From the NCBI GenBank assembly GCA_019359495.1, contig JAHHHF010000001.1:1-51015 (forward strand): DNA of 51,015 bases, read 5' to 3'. Under the pieces are notes generated by a model, which was not told where the DNA came from, searched no databases, and saw only the letters and a program-made list of their open reading frames with translations. The stretch comes from Goleter apudmare HA4340-LM2 (GTDB taxonomy: Bacteria > Cyanobacteriota > Cyanobacteriia > Cyanobacteriales > Nostocaceae). Shown here in pieces: positions 18,215-28,361 of the stretch (its first letter is position 1; every line of letters begins with the position of its first letter). A program made the position numbers and the translations under genes.

Positions 18215-18592
18215 CTACCACAAGGCGCGAATCGGCTGGTTGTTATCTGAAGAACCAGTCTCATTTGAAGGTGTATCTGTGGCTTGAGCATTGAGGGATT
18301 GACTTTCTCTAGGATTCGTCTCTGAGGTATTCTCCGTATCTGATGTGAAGTCATCATCATCCGTGCTGTTATTTTGCACCGCGCTGCCTCTGTTGTCATT
18401 GGCAGAACGATTATTTCTGCCAGCAGCCGAACTATTAACATTAATATTAGCCGGGAGGACTTTTGATGTTTTTCCACCGGTGGGAACCTTAGCACTTTGT
18501 TGTCCCCCCATCGGGAAATTGATGCCGAGCAATGTACCCAGTAATATTGCCAAGCCACCAGCCATCAGAATTAGCGGTGTCCATCTACCCAT
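18215..18592 (-). CDS. Membrane-anchored low-complexity protein
   Basis: A 125-residue protein. One hydrophobic segment at about 5-25 (PLILMAGGLAILLGTLLGI) works as an uncleaved anchor. The remainder is disordered and rich in Asn, Ser, Asp and Thr. AAGGAGT lies nine bases before the ATG, which supports expression and this start. It is upstream of thiOG on the same strand, 98 bases away. I do not recognise a family, and the polar tail suggests a periplasmic or lumenal linker rather than an enzyme. Confidence 0.7.
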   Translation of the reverse strand: MGRWTPLILMAGGLAILLGTLLGINFPMGGQQSAKVPTGGKTSKVLPANINVNSSAAGRNNRSANDNRGSAVQNNSTDDDDFTSDTENTSETNPRESQSLNAQATDTPSNETGSSDNNQPIRALW

Positions 18593-18686
18593 CTTGTTTT
18601 ACTCCTTAATTAACCTTCTGGTGTCCACTCTATTGAGAACCTTCCAACATCTATGAAAAATTTTCTCTCTCACATTGCCTAGAACC

Positions 18687-19076
18687 TCAGCTTGACGGGC
18701 TAAAAGCAGGACTGTTGTAGGAGAATGGGGAAGGAAGCGTCCGCCGCGTTTTGTCACGCCAATTCGCTGCTGATACTTCGCTTTCTACCTTAACCGCACA
18801 GGTACTGTAGCTGCCAACTGAGCAGCAGTTTAGTACTTTAGCACCGCCGTTGTAGAGGTCAATACTATTTTGCTGCAAAGTTTTTTGTAATTTGGCTCCA
18901 CAATTGTCCCTACATAACCCAAACCTCACAGAGTCTGGCTTACTCCTGTCTAAAAGACGGTTGCAAACCTGCTCAAAGCAATTATCGGGCGTAGGAAATG
19001 CTCCGCCATGTCCGAGGACAAGCCGCTTTGCGCCTACGCGCTTGATTGTTTTACCTTGAGCTAGTGTTTTGGGCAT
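18687..19076 (-). CDS. Cys-containing hypothetical protein, doubtful
   Basis: An open frame of 129 codons. The product has seven cysteines (two of them adjacent, NCCSVG) and several Gly/Lys-rich stretches but no domain I recognise, no signal peptide and no Shine-Dalgarno site before its ATG. The final 25 residues are Ser/Pro-rich. It could be a genuine short secreted or metal-binding protein, a decayed gene, or chance. It is listed because no other frame explains these 390 bases. Confidence 0.3.
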   Translation of the reverse strand: MPKTLAQGKTIKRVGAKRLVLGHGGAFPTPDNCFEQVCNRLLDRSKPDSVRFGLCRDNCGAKLQKTLQQNSIDLYNGGAKVLNCCSVGSYSTCAVKVESEVSAANWRDKTRRTLPSPFSYNSPAFSPSS

Positions 19077-19152
19077 TTTTTAGATTATCAAACTGGCTTT
19101 TTGTTGTATATTGGCACATTGCCTTAAAAGTTGTCTCTGAGCTAATAGTCTT

Positions 19153-20814
19153 ATGACCACAAATCCCTCACCCCAACTTTGGCTTTATGACACCACACTA
19201 CGGGATGGCACACAGCGCGAAGGGCTATCAGTATCTATAGAAGATAAGTTACGCATTGCCCACAGACTTGACCAATTAGGGATTCCTTTTATTGAAGGTG
19301 GTTGGCCTGGTGCCAATCCAAAGGATGTACAATTTTTCTGGCAATTACAAGCATATCCGCTCAAACAAGCAGAAATTGTTGCTTTTTGCTCAACTCGACG
19401 CCCCAATGCCAATGCCGCAGACGAACCGATGGTACAAGCGATTCTGGCTGCGGGGACGCGTTGGGTGACAATTTTTGGTAAGTCGTGGGATTTACACGTC
19501 ACAACAGGTCTCAAGACGACTTTAGCAGAAAATTTGGCGATGATTCGGGATACGATCGCCTACCTTCGTACTCAAGGGCGGCGGATTATCTACGATGCAG
19601 AGCATTGGTTTGATGGCTATAAGCAAAATCCAGATTATGCTTTGTTGACATTAGAAGCAGCGATCGCTGCTGGTGCTGAATGGCTAGTTCTCTGTGATAC
19701 CAATGGCGGTACTTTACCCCATGAAGTTAGTGAAATTGTCCAGTCTGTCATTTGTCATTTGTCATTTGTCATTTGTCAACAATCAATAAACAATCACCAC
19801 GAACCAAGGACAATGCCCCAAATCGGCATTCATACTCATAATGATTCCGATCTAGCTGTTGCCAACGCTTTGGCTGCTGTTATGGCAGGGGCAACGATGG
19901 TACAGGGTACAATCAACGGTTACGGTGAACGTTGTGGCAATGCTAACCTCTGTTCTTTAATTCCCAATCTACAATTAAAGCTAGGCTATAGTTGTATCGG
20001 TGAAGACCAGCTAACCCAACTAGCCGAAGCTAGTCGCTTTGTCAGTGAGGTAGTAAATCTTGCCCCTGATGAACACGCTCCTTTTGTGGGACGGTCAGCT
20101 TTTGCTCACAAAGGTGGTATCCATGTCTCAGCAGTAGAACGTAATCCTCTAACTTACGAACACATCCAGCCGGAACAAGTCGGAAACCGCCGACGGATTG
20201 TGATTTCTGAACAATCTGGACTCAGCAATGTTTTAGCTAAAGCCCGGACTTTTGGTGTTGAATTAGAGGCGCATAAATCAGAAGCACGACAACTTCTGCA
20301 ACGGATGAAAGATTTAGAGAGTGAAGGCTATCAATTTGAAGCCGCAGAGGCGAGTTTTGCCCTGTTAATGTACGAGGCTTTGGGAGAAAGACAGCAGTTA
20401 TTTGAAGTTCAAGGCTTTAAAGTCCACTGTGACTTGATTGAGGGCAAAGAAACTACTAATGCCTTAGCCACTATTAAAGTAGCTGTCAATGGCAAGAATA
20501 TTTTGGAAGCAGCAGAAGGCAATGGCCCTGTAGCTGCCTTGGATGCAGCATTACGCAAGGCTTTGATTAACTTCTATCCCCACATTGCAGCTTTTGAGCT
20601 AACAGATTACAAAGTGCGGATTCTCAACGGACATACAGGTACAGCAGCCAAAACCCGTGTTTTGGTTGAGTCAGGTAATGGTCATCAACGCTGGACGACT
20701 GTGGGAGTTTCAACTAACATTTTGGAGGCTTCTTATCAAGCGGTAGTCGAAGGCTTGGAATATGGCTTGCTGCTACACTCTCAAGCAGAAACCAAGTTGA
20801 CTAGTAAAATTTAA
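19153..20814 (+). CDS. cimA: (R)-citramalate synthase
   Basis: A 553-residue enzyme of the HMGL-like/alpha-isopropylmalate synthase family that condenses pyruvate with acetyl-CoA, the first step of the threonine-independent isoleucine route. It starts with YDTTLRDGTQREGLSVS, where the DGTQ arginine/aspartate region binds pyruvate. The metal-binding HTHND motif lies at about 225-230. A C-terminal LeuA dimer/regulatory domain follows from about 430 (DYKVRILNGHTGTAAKTRVL), where feedback inhibition by isoleucine would act. Between EIVQ and PQIGIHTHND there is an extra segment of about 20 residues encoded partly by a heptamer repeat. The family usually runs near 520-540 residues, consistent with the insertion. 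Confidence 0.9.
   Translation: MTTNPSPQLWLYDTTLRDGTQREGLSVSIEDKLRIAHRLDQLGIPFIEGGWPGANPKDVQFFWQLQAYPLKQAEIVAFCSTRRPNANAADEPMVQAILAAGTRWVTIFGKSWDLHVTTGLKTTLAENLAMIRDTIAYLRTQGRRIIYDAEHWFDGYKQNPDYALLTLEAAIAAGAEWLVLCDTNGGTLPHEVSEIVQSVICHLSFVICQQSINNHHEPRTMPQIGIHTHNDSDLAVANALAAVMAGATMVQGTINGYGERCGNANLCSLIPNLQLKLGYSCIGEDQLTQLAEASRFVSEVVNLAPDEHAPFVGRSAFAHKGGIHVSAVERNPLTYEHIQPEQVGNRRRIVISEQSGLSNVLAKARTFGVELEAHKSEARQLLQRMKDLESEGYQFEAAEASFALLMYEALGERQQLFEVQGFKVHCDLIEGKETTNALATIKVAVNGKNILEAAEGNGPVAALDAALRKALINFYPHIAAFELTDYKVRILNGHTGTAAKTRVLVESGNGHQRWTTVGVSTNILEASYQAVVEGLEYGLLLHSQAETKLTSKI
19747..19778. repeat. Heptamer tandem repeat GTCATTT inside cimA
   Basis: Four perfect copies of GTCATTT plus a partial fifth occupy 19747-19778, inside the cimA frame. 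Four heptamers add 28 bases, so the surrounding inserted sequence must restore the frame. It encodes the residues VICHLSFVIC. Confidence 0.85.
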
Positions 20815-21208
20815 CCCAGAAAACATACCTTGTAGGGGCGAACAACCGTTCGCCCTGTAGCCTGCCCCTTGTAACTTCAATAGAAGATCCCAAGCAATCG
20901 ACAATCGGAATAGACAAATTTAGTTTTGTTTGTGCAAAATATTACTCAATAGTTATTTAACCATTCAAGAAATTTTATGTAACAAAAAATTTATATAAAT
21001 GTAAGTAAGCACTTTTATAAAAAGTCAACTAGTGCAAATAAATATTTCGTTTTTTATATCGATTTGTGTCAGATAAGCGACAAAATGCTCATTGTGTAAG
21101 CGTTTTCTGATAAAAAACTCTTATTGCCGAAAATAATAAGTCACCTTAAACGGCTTATGCCGTTAAGAACTGCCATTAGAGAACGCGCATCAAAGGAGCC
21201 AAGGAAGC
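20815..21208. other. Intergenic region between cimA and chlH
   Basis: The left end carries an 8-bp perfect hairpin, GGGCGAAC-AACC-GTTCGCCC (20836-20855), belonging to a dispersed cyanobacterial palindrome family that may end cimA transcription. The next 330 bases are AT-rich and must contain the chlH promoter and leader. No gene or convincing riboswitch fold was seen. Confidence 0.55.
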
Positions 21209-24200
21209 ATGTTCACCCACGTCAAGTCCACCATTAGACATATTGCGCCTGATAACTTACGCGGACGTAATTTAATCAAGGTGGTCTATGTCGTGCTTGA
21301 GTCTCAGTACCAGAGCGCATTGTCGCAAGCGGTTCGCACAATAAACGCGAACCACCCCAACCTGGCGATTGAAATTAGCGGGTACTTGATTGAAGAACTT
21401 CGAGACCCAGAGAACTACGAAGAGTTCCAACGAGAAATTCAGAATGCTAATATCTTCATTGCATCTTTGATTTTCATCGAAGACTTAGCCCAGAAAGTAG
21501 TCACAGCAGTAGAACCATACCGCGATCGCCTGGATGTTTCCGTTGTCTTTCCCTCCATGCCAGAAGTGATGCGCCTGAATAAAATGGGCAGCTTTTCTCT
21601 GGCACAATTGGGGCAATCGAAGAGTGTGATTGCACAATTCATGCGAAAACGCAAGGAAAAATCCGGTGCGGGATTCCAAGACGGGATGCTGAAGCTACTG
21701 CGAACGCTGCCGCAAGTGCTAAAGTTTCTGCCAATGGACAAGGCACAGGATGCCCGAAATTTCATGCTCAGTTTTCAGTATTGGCTAGGGGGTTCGCCAG
21801 AAAACCTGGAAAACTTCTTGCTGATGCTAGCTGATAAATATGTATTAAAAGGTGTAGAGAAGCAAAATCTGGCATCTGTTGAATATCAAGCGCCTGTAGT
21901 TTATCCCGATTTAGGGATTTGGCATCCACTAGCGCCCAATATGTTTGAAGATGTGAGAGAGTACCTGAATTGGTATAACAGCCGTAAGGATATTCCTAAC
22001 GATCTCAAAGACCCCTTAGCCCCTTGTATTGGGTTGGTATTGCAACGCACCCACCTAGTTACTGGTGATGATGCCCACTATGTGGCAATGGTGCAGGAGT
22101 TGGAATCATTGGGAGCAAGAGTATTGTCGGTGTTTGCTGGTGGTTTGGATTTTTCCAAGCCAGTAGATGCTTACTTTTACGAACCGACTACCAACATGCC
22201 CTTAGTAGATGCAGTCATCTCCTTAACTGGGTTTGCTTTAGTAGGGGGGCCAGCTAGACAAGACCATCCCAAGGCCATTGACGCTCTCAAACGTTTAAAT
22301 CGTCCTTACATGGTGGCATTACCTCTAGTCTTCCAAACCACAGAAGAGTGGATGGATAGCGATTTGGGGTTACATCCAATTCAAGTAGCGCTACAAATTG
22401 CCATACCGGAATTGGATGGGGCAATTGAGCCGATTATATTATCGGGTAGAGATGGGACAACAGGAAAAGCGATCGCACTCCAAGACCGTGTGGAAGCAGT
22501 AGCCCAAAGGGCATTAAAATGGGCGAATCTCCGCCGTAAACCCAAACTTAATAAAAAAGTTGCCATCACCGTTTTTAGCTTCCCACCAGATAAGGGGAAC
22601 GTCGGTACCGCCGCTTACTTAGATGTGTTTGGTTCCATCTTTGAGGTGATGAAGGGGCTGAAAAACAACGGCTACGACCTGCCAGAATTGCCAGAATCAG
22701 CCGAGGCGCTGATGCAAGAAGTCATCCACGACGCCCAAGCCCAGTACTCCAGTCCTGAACTTAACATTGCCTATAGAATGTCAGTGCCAGAATATGAGGC
22801 ACTCACCCCCTATTCCCAACGCCTAGAAGAAAACTGGGGGCCACCACCAGGACATCTCAACAGCGATGGGCAGAACCTGCTGATTTACGGTAAACAATTC
22901 GGTAATGTGTTTATCGGTGTCCAGCCTACCTTTGGTTACGAAGGCGACCCGATGCGGTTGTTATTCTCCCGTTCTGCTAGCCCTCACCACGGTTTTGCAG
23001 CATATTACACCTACCTAGAAAGAGTTTGGCAAGCCGACGCTGTACTGCACTTCGGTACTCACGGTTCCTTGGAATTCATGCCTGGTAAGCAAATGGGGAT
23101 GTCTGGTGACTGTTACCCAGATCAACTAATTGGCACAATACCTAATCTGTATTATTACGCAGCCAATAACCCCAGTGAGGCGACAATTGCCAAGCGCCGC
23201 AGCTATGCCGAAACAATTTCCTACCTTACTCCTCCGGCGGAGAATGCTGGTTTATACAAGGGTTTGAAAGAACTCAGCGAGTTGATTGCTTCTTACCAAA
23301 CCCTGAAAGATACAGGTAGGGGTATCCCCATTGTCAACTCCATCATGGACAAATGCCGGATCGTGAATCTGGACAAGGATATCAACTTGCCCGAAACCGA
23401 CGCCAAAGAGATGACCGACGATGAACGGGATAATATAGTTGGCAGCGTCTACCGCAAGCTGATGGAAATTGAATCTAGGTTGTTGCCTTGTGGGTTGCAC
23501 ATCATTGGTAAACCACCAACAGCAGAAGAAGCGATCGCCACTCTCGTCAATATTGCTAGCTTAGATCGTCAAGAAGAAGGACTTCAAGGCTTACCTGGAA
23601 TTATCGCCAACAGCATTGGGCGTGACATTGACGATATTTACCAAAATAACGACCGAGGCATTTTAGAAGATGTCCAACTACTGCAAGACATTACCCTAGC
23701 CACCCGTGCCGCAGTTAGCGCCTTGGTAAAAGAGCAAACCGACGCCGAAGGACGAGTTTCCCTCGTTTCCAAGTTGAATTTCTTCAATATGGGCAAAAAA
23801 GAACCTTGGGTAGAATCATTGCATGTAGGGGCGGGGTCTTCCCGCCCATTCCCCAAAGTTGACACCGCCGCCTTAAAGCCATTATTTGAGTATTTGGAAT
23901 TCTGTTTACAGCAAGTTTGTGCAGATAACGAACTCGGCGGATTACTCCAAGGCTTAGAAGGCGAATATGTTCTACCCGGCCCTGGTGGCGACCCCATTCG
24001 TAACCCGGATGTATTACCCACAGGTAAGAATATCCACGCCCTAGATCCCCAATCTATCCCTACTACAGCCGCAGTCCAATCAGCCAAAATCGTTGTAGAT
24101 CGTCTATTGGCACGTAACAAAGCCGAAAACGACGGTAAATGGCCGGAAACCATCGCCTGTGTACTTTGGGGAACAGATAACATCAAAACCTACGGGGAAT

Positions 24201-25210
24201 CACTAGCACAAATCATGTGGATGGTTGGTGTACGACCAGTTCCCGATGCCTTGGGAAGAGTAAACAAGTTAGAATTAATACCTTTAGAAGAGTTGGGACG
24301 ACCTAGAATTGACGTAGTTATCAACTGTTCTGGTGTATTCCGCGACTTGTTCATCAACCAAATGAACCTGCTAGATCAAGGTGTGAAGATGGCGGCTGAG
24401 GCGGACGAACCTTTAGAAATGAACTTTGTCCGCAAACACGCACTGCAACAAGCCGAGGAAATGGGGATTAATCTGCGTCAAGCAGCGACTCGCGTCTTCT
24501 CCAATGCGTCCGGTTCCTACTCGTCAAATATCAACTTGGCAGTAGAAAACAGTACTTGGGACAGCGAAGCCGAGTTACAGGAAATGTACCTGAGACGGAA
24601 ATCCTTCGCCTTCAATTCCGATAACCCTGGTGTGATGGATGAATCAAGGCAGATTTTTGAAACCACTTTAAAAACTGCTGATGCGACGTTCCAAAATCTC
24701 GACTCTTCCGAGATTAGCTTGACGGACGTTTCTCACTACTTCGACTCAGATCCCACCAAGTTGGTAGCAAGCCTGCGCGGTGATGGTAAAACACCAGCAT
24801 CTTACATTGCAGATACCACCACAGCTAACGCCCAAGTGAGGACATTATCAGAAACTGTGCGCTTAGACGCCCGTACCAAATTGTTAAATCCCAAATGGTA
24901 CGAGGGAATGCTATCTCACGGTTATGAAGGTGTGCGCGAACTCTCCAAGCGGTTGGTGAACACCACAGGTTGGAGTGCAACAGCCGGCGCTGTGGATAAC
25001 TGGATTTACGAAGATACCAACGAAACCTTCATCAAAGATGAAGAAATGCAGAAACGGCTGATGAACCTCAACCCCCATTCTTTCCGCAAGATTGTATCAA
25101 CTTTGTTGGAAGTGAATGGTCGCGGTTATTGGGAGACTAGCGAGGAGAATTTAGATCGCCTCCGCGAGTTGTACCAAGAAGTTGAAGACCGGATTGAAGG
25201 GATAGAATAG
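21209..25210 (+). CDS. chlH: Magnesium chelatase subunit H
   Basis: A 1333-residue subunit that binds protoporphyrin IX and, with ChlI and ChlD, inserts magnesium as the committed step of chlorophyll synthesis. The length matches cyanobacterial ChlH (about 1330). Recognisable segments include [34 protein letters not shown]-type sequence, the central [19 protein letters not shown] with conserved histidines and glutamate, and the C-terminal [16 protein letters not shown] and NPKWYEGML blocks of CobN/Mg-chelatase. AAGGAG and AAGGAA both precede the ATG, the latter only two bases away, so the former is the likelier ribosome site. A strong terminator follows. Confidence 0.98.
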   Translation: MFTHVKSTIRHIAPDNLRGRNLIKVVYVVLESQYQSALSQAVRTINANHPNLAIEISGYLIEELRDPENYEEFQREIQNANIFIASLIFIEDLAQKVVTAVEPYRDRLDVSVVFPSMPEVMRLNKMGSFSLAQLGQSKSVIAQFMRKRKEKSGAGFQDGMLKLLRTLPQVLKFLPMDKAQDARNFMLSFQYWLGGSPENLENFLLMLADKYVLKGVEKQNLASVEYQAPVVYPDLGIWHPLAPNMFEDVREYLNWYNSRKDIPNDLKDPLAPCIGLVLQRTHLVTGDDAHYVAMVQELESLGARVLSVFAGGLDFSKPVDAYFYEPTTNMPLVDAVISLTGFALVGGPARQDHPKAIDALKRLNRPYMVALPLVFQTTEEWMDSDLGLHPIQVALQIAIPELDGAIEPIILSGRDGTTGKAIALQDRVEAVAQRALKWANLRRKPKLNKKVAITVFSFPPDKGNVGTAAYLDVFGSIFEVMKGLKNNGYDLPELPESAEALMQEVIHDAQAQYSSPELNIAYRMSVPEYEALTPYSQRLEENWGPPPGHLNSDGQNLLIYGKQFGNVFIGVQPTFGYEGDPMRLLFSRSASPHHGFAAYYTYLERVWQADAVLHFGTHGSLEFMPGKQMGMSGDCYPDQLIGTIPNLYYYAANNPSEATIAKRRSYAETISYLTPPAENAGLYKGLKELSELIASYQTLKDTGRGIPIVNSIMDKCRIVNLDKDINLPETDAKEMTDDERDNIVGSVYRKLMEIESRLLPCGLHIIGKPPTAEEAIATLVNIASLDRQEEGLQGLPGIIANSIGRDIDDIYQNNDRGILEDVQLLQDITLATRAAVSALVKEQTDAEGRVSLVSKLNFFNMGKKEPWVESLHVGAGSSRPFPKVDTAALKPLFEYLEFCLQQVCADNELGGLLQGLEGEYVLPGPGGDPIRNPDVLPTGKNIHALDPQSIPTTAAVQSAKIVVDRLLARNKAENDGKWPETIACVLWGTDNIKTYGESLAQIMWMVGVRPVPDALGRVNKLELIPLEELGRPRIDVVINCSGVFRDLFINQMNLLDQGVKMAAEADEPLEMNFVRKHALQQAEEMGINLRQAATRVFSNASGSYSSNINLAVENSTWDSEAELQEMYLRRKSFAFNSDNPGVMDESRQIFETTLKTADATFQNLDSSEISLTDVSHYFDSDPTKLVASLRGDGKTPASYIADTTTANAQVRTLSETVRLDARTKLLNPKWYEGMLSHGYEGVRELSKRLVNTTGWSATAGAVDNWIYEDTNETFIKDEEMQKRLMNLNPHSFRKIVSTLLEVNGRGYWETSEENLDRLRELYQEVEDRIEGIE

Positions 25211-25217
25211 TCATTGT

Positions 25218-25246
25218 AAGGCAGGCAATATGCCTGCCTTAATTTT
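25218..25246 (+). terminator. Rho-independent terminator of chlH
   Basis: AAGGCAGGCA (25218-25227), loop ATA and TGCCTGCCTT (25231-25240) form a perfect 10-bp stem followed by AATTTT, eight bases after the chlH stop codon. It isolates chlH from the toxin-antitoxin genes. Confidence 0.85.
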
Positions 25247-25302
25247 CAATCTAGGATATCACTATAAATTATTGAATCGCCTGAGATAAAATTGAAAAAT
25301 AG

Positions 25303-25581
25303 ATGATCCAAACATTTAAAAATAAAGCATTAGAAAATCTATTTAGAAAAAATTTTAATAAAGGAATTCCTGCCAACTTAGAAAAGAAAATTAGAATCAG
25401 ACTTGAAGTTATAGACTCAGCCTTAATTGTAGAAGATATTAAATTACCAGGTTATGATTTGCATGAATTAAAAGGAGACAGGAAAGGAACTTGGTCAATC
25501 AAGGTGTCAGGAAACTGGCGTATAACTTTTAACTTTGAAGATGGTCATGCTTATGACGTCAATCTTGAAGATTATCATTAG
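25303..25581 (+). CDS. higB: HigB-type toxin (RelE superfamily)
   Basis: A 92-residue protein closely matching the HigB/plasmid-maintenance killer family: IQTFKNKALENLF at the start, KLPGYDLHELKGDRKGTWSI in the middle, and the SGNWRITFNFEDGHAYDVNLEDYH end characteristic of the family. HigB toxins cleave mRNA on translating ribosomes. The conserved Arg and His residues of the C-terminal half are present. It precedes its antitoxin gene, the usual higBA order, with a gap of 79 bases. AT-rich composition compared with chlH suggests acquired DNA. Confidence 0.93.
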   Translation: MIQTFKNKALENLFRKNFNKGIPANLEKKIRIRLEVIDSALIVEDIKLPGYDLHELKGDRKGTWSIKVSGNWRITFNFEDGHAYDVNLEDYH

Positions 25582-25660
25582 CTCCTGTGTTAATATGATG
25601 TTAATTGGCTAGACAATGCTAAATATGGTTAAGCAAATTATTAAGTAAAGAGTATTAATT

Positions 25661-25972
25661 ATGGATAATTGGCAAGATATTATTGATGATAGATTAGTAA
25701 GACCAATACATCCCGGCGAAGTAATTGCAGATATTTTAGATGATTTAGATATTACTACCGCAAATTTTGCAGAAATTTTAGGAGTATCTAATCAAACAAT
25801 TCAGGAAGTTATTAATGGTCAAAGAGCACTTACAGTAGATATAGCAATACGTCTTGGTAAAGCTTTAGGAAATGGGCCTAGACTTTGGCTTAATCTTCAG
25901 CAAAAAGTTGATCTTTGGGATGCTTTGCAAAGCCATAAAGAAGAATATGAGCAAGTCATGACATTAGTTTAG
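25661..25972 (+). CDS. higA: HigA-type antitoxin (XRE helix-turn-helix)
   Basis: A 103-residue protein. The N-terminus RPIHPGEVIADILDD is the HigA signature. The helix-turn-helix covers about 30-80 (TTANFAEILGVSNQTIQEVINGQRALTVDIAIRLGKALG), followed by WLNLQQKVDLWDA, typical of the family. It neutralises HigB and should repress the higBA promoter. The 79-base spacer is longer than the usual near-overlap, so an internal promoter for the antitoxin is possible. A terminator follows 24 bases after the stop. Confidence 0.93.
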   Translation: MDNWQDIIDDRLVRPIHPGEVIADILDDLDITTANFAEILGVSNQTIQEVINGQRALTVDIAIRLGKALGNGPRLWLNLQQKVDLWDALQSHKEEYEQVMTLV

Positions 25973-25996
25973 AAGAAATTGTATAGAGTATAGAAA

Positions 25997-26026
25997 ACAA
26001 GCCTGCTTTCACAGGCGTGTTTTTCT
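25997..26026. terminator. Terminator between higA and the AIPR gene
   Basis: ACAaGCCTG (25997-26005), loop CTTTCA and CAGGCgTGT (26012-26020) give an 8-bp stem with one internal mismatch, followed by TTTTCT. It ends higBA and stands before the convergent AIPR gene. Confidence 0.7.
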
Positions 26027-26093
26027 ATTGTTTTTTTAGTAGAGATAAGTTGCTATTATTTTTTTGCTCTTGTCCTGTTCTATACAATTTACT

Positions 26094-27854
26094 TTATTTA
26101 GAATTTATTTTTGAAAATTCGCTTTCTAGTCTTTTTTTCAACTGTTCAACAAAACTTACAGTTGTAATTACGTCACGATTATCTATATTAATATTTAAAT
26201 GCAGAAACTGCTCTTCAATAATCTCAGTTCCTTTCTCAAATACTTGTAAATATTTTTGCTGGCTGTTAAGCACAGATATAATTTTATTACAATACTGTTC
26301 CATTTTTCTTTGATTATCTAGGCTTGGCATATCTGCTCCTGCGGTCAAATACCTCATAGCCATAAGTAAATAATATTTACATTTTTTATACTTAGGGTCT
26401 AACTTGTTTCTATTTCTCTGATTAAAAAGATTTTCAAGTCGATAGTAAGCAAAAGCACTTACATAATAGCTTGTTGGACTATGATTAGCACCAAAAATCT
26501 TACTACCTATTTCTCTGGATAAATCTCCATAGGAACGTGATACTCTATGAGGCTGGTCAAGAAACATAGCAGCAAAAGTTTTAATTTGGTCGGGAATTGT
26601 AATAACACGATTTTTCGGTACATCTGCTCTATCGTGATACTGTTTTGAACGTCTTTCATAATATAACTGTTCTCCAGCATGAAAGGATTCAAACGAGTTG
26701 TAGCATTGTTCTAATTTTTTTTGGAATTCAGATAAAGCTGCAAGTTCTTCTTTTTTAACTGGTGTTTGATGATTAGTTGCTTTGATTATGCTATTTATTA
26801 CATCATCTTTGTCTGTAACAATTATCTTTACTGGAATTTGTAAATTATTTATACCACTTAAATTTCTACAGTTAAATAAAACGTGGCTTGTTTGACACCC
26901 ATTAACTATTTGATAATCTCGGATATTAAATCTATTGCCAACAGTATCTAATGATTTAGCTATTATCGTTATTCCATTATTTAAGACTGAAAATCTATCT
27001 AATTCTCCTGACTTTAATGTAGATTCAATATCATGATTAACATCATTACTTCCTTGAAAAGCTCGAATATTATCATAAAAAATAGATAATCTAATATTAT
27101 CGAATTCATCAACTATTAGTTTTCTGAATTCAGAAAAAGGTAGAGTACCTATATATGATTCAGATATTCCTGAGATTTCAGGTAATACTACTCTGCTAGC
27201 AAAAATAATATCTGTACTTAATGCTAGTTTTGTACTTTGATAAAGCTTTCTAATTTCATCAGCACCTAGTGCCTGAATTTCTACTTTTTCAAAGATGTTT
27301 TTATCTTCAATTTCATGTTTTTTAGCACTCATACGCCTGACTAAGTTTTTGTCATCAGTCCATTTACCTGTTGTGATATAGTACATCTTGCATAAAGGTC
27401 TTCCCCGTAGCATCATACTACTTTTTGAGTATATATGTGTTGCTATTTTTGCTTTATATTCAACCATTTCATTGCGTTCTAAAACTGGTTCTTCTTCTGC
27501 AAAAAAATCTGAAACTCCCTCAAAAAACTTTAACATATCTCCACTATCAAAAGTGTTTGATGTTTTAGACTGAATAAAGATAAATGTTGCTTCCATACGT
27601 TTATTGATATCAGCTAAATCATCAACTTCTTCAATAGAGTCTACAAGTTTACCATTTACAATAATAGCGATGCCATCAAGCCCAGTATCATTTGAACTGC
27701 CTACAGAAACATCTTCTACTTTAAAAGTCTCAGGATACTCTCGTGAAATTACGCAGTAGTTACAAAATTTTTCAAAATCTATTGCTTCTCCTTCTGATTC
27801 TATTTCATGTTCTTTTAGAAAAGCTTCTATCAAACTTTTGGTAATTCTATCCAC
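26094..27854 (-). CDS. AIPR-family (abortive infection phage resistance) protein
   Basis: A 586-residue protein matching the AIPR family of phage-defence proteins. The N-terminal nuclease-like part contains VGSSNDTGLDGIAIIVNG and ATFIFIQSKTS, which fit a PD-(D/E)xK-like arrangement (D in the first, Q-x-K in the second). The central part reads RFSVLNNGITIIAKSL and YQIVNGCQTSHVLF, the most conserved AIPR block. The start is a GTG, chosen because AAGGAGG lies seven bases upstream. The gene is AT-rich, monocistronic and convergent with higBA. The N-terminal nuclease reading is inference; the family assignment is firm. Members act alone or beside restriction-modification genes, but no methylase is encoded here. 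Confidence 0.88.
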   Translation of the reverse strand: MDRITKSLIEAFLKEHEIESEGEAIDFEKFCNYCVISREYPETFKVEDVSVGSSNDTGLDGIAIIVNGKLVDSIEEVDDLADINKRMEATFIFIQSKTSNTFDSGDMLKFFEGVSDFFAEEEPVLERNEMVEYKAKIATHIYSKSSMMLRGRPLCKMYYITTGKWTDDKNLVRRMSAKKHEIEDKNIFEKVEIQALGADEIRKLYQSTKLALSTDIIFASRVVLPEISGISESYIGTLPFSEFRKLIVDEFDNIRLSIFYDNIRAFQGSNDVNHDIESTLKSGELDRFSVLNNGITIIAKSLDTVGNRFNIRDYQIVNGCQTSHVLFNCRNLSGINNLQIPVKIIVTDKDDVINSIIKATNHQTPVKKEELAALSEFQKKLEQCYNSFESFHAGEQLYYERRSKQYHDRADVPKNRVITIPDQIKTFAAMFLDQPHRVSRSYGDLSREIGSKIFGANHSPTSYYVSAFAYYRLENLFNQRNRNKLDPKYKKCKYYLLMAMRYLTAGADMPSLDNQRKMEQYCNKIISVLNSQQKYLQVFEKGTEIIEEQFLHLNINIDNRDVITTVSFVEQLKKRLESEFSKINSK

Positions 27855-28361
27855 AAAAATACCTCCTTAATATGCTTAATCAGTGATGCTTGTGGCTGAT
27901 GGTAAATGTACATAAACAGACTGCTTATTCAAGTATACATAATAACATAGACAATCAAAAATAATGCAAAAGCCTCTCAAACAACTAGTTATATTCGATC
28001 CTAAAGTGATGATCTGAAAACCCGTGATTGTTACAATACACATTACTGTTAAGTTGATTCTAGAGAAATTATTTGTTGGCGAAACCCCAGAATCAATCAT
28101 AGAATATAAGCCACGATTCACATACGAAGCGATTTGAGCAGCAATTAAAAATTGAATGCCTGCATAAAGCGATCGCTTTATGTTTGAGGTTTTCTGTAAG
28201 GCGATGTCTACGACGGGCTACGCCTACGCACTACTCTTTCACAACAGGCGATCGCTTTTTTTGTAAGGTTTTGTGCAAGGCGATTGCCTACAATGCCATC
28301 ATACAATCAGCGATCGCTTCTATATTAAATTTTATGGGAATATTCAAGTGGAAATTCTTCT
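27855..28361. other. Intergenic region with HIP1-rich repeats upstream of uma2
   Basis: Positions 27855-28140 hold the AIPR promoter and no visible gene. From about 28165 on there are three HIP1 octamers and two units of a repeat pattern ending in CAACAGGCGATCGCTTTTTTTG and TGCAAGGCGAT. One unit carries GCGATGTCTACGACGGGCTACGCCTACGC, a widespread Nostocales repeat. The same units recur downstream of the Uma2 gene. Confidence 0.65.

Noticed and set aside
18205-18558. 117-codon frame overlapping the anchored low-complexity protein
   Set aside because: Same strand, different frame, no ribosome site, whereas the chosen frame has AAGGAGT and a sensible membrane anchor.
27876-28121. 81-codon minus-strand frame upstream of the AIPR gene
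   Set aside because: No ribosome site or domain; it covers the promoter region of the AIPR gene.
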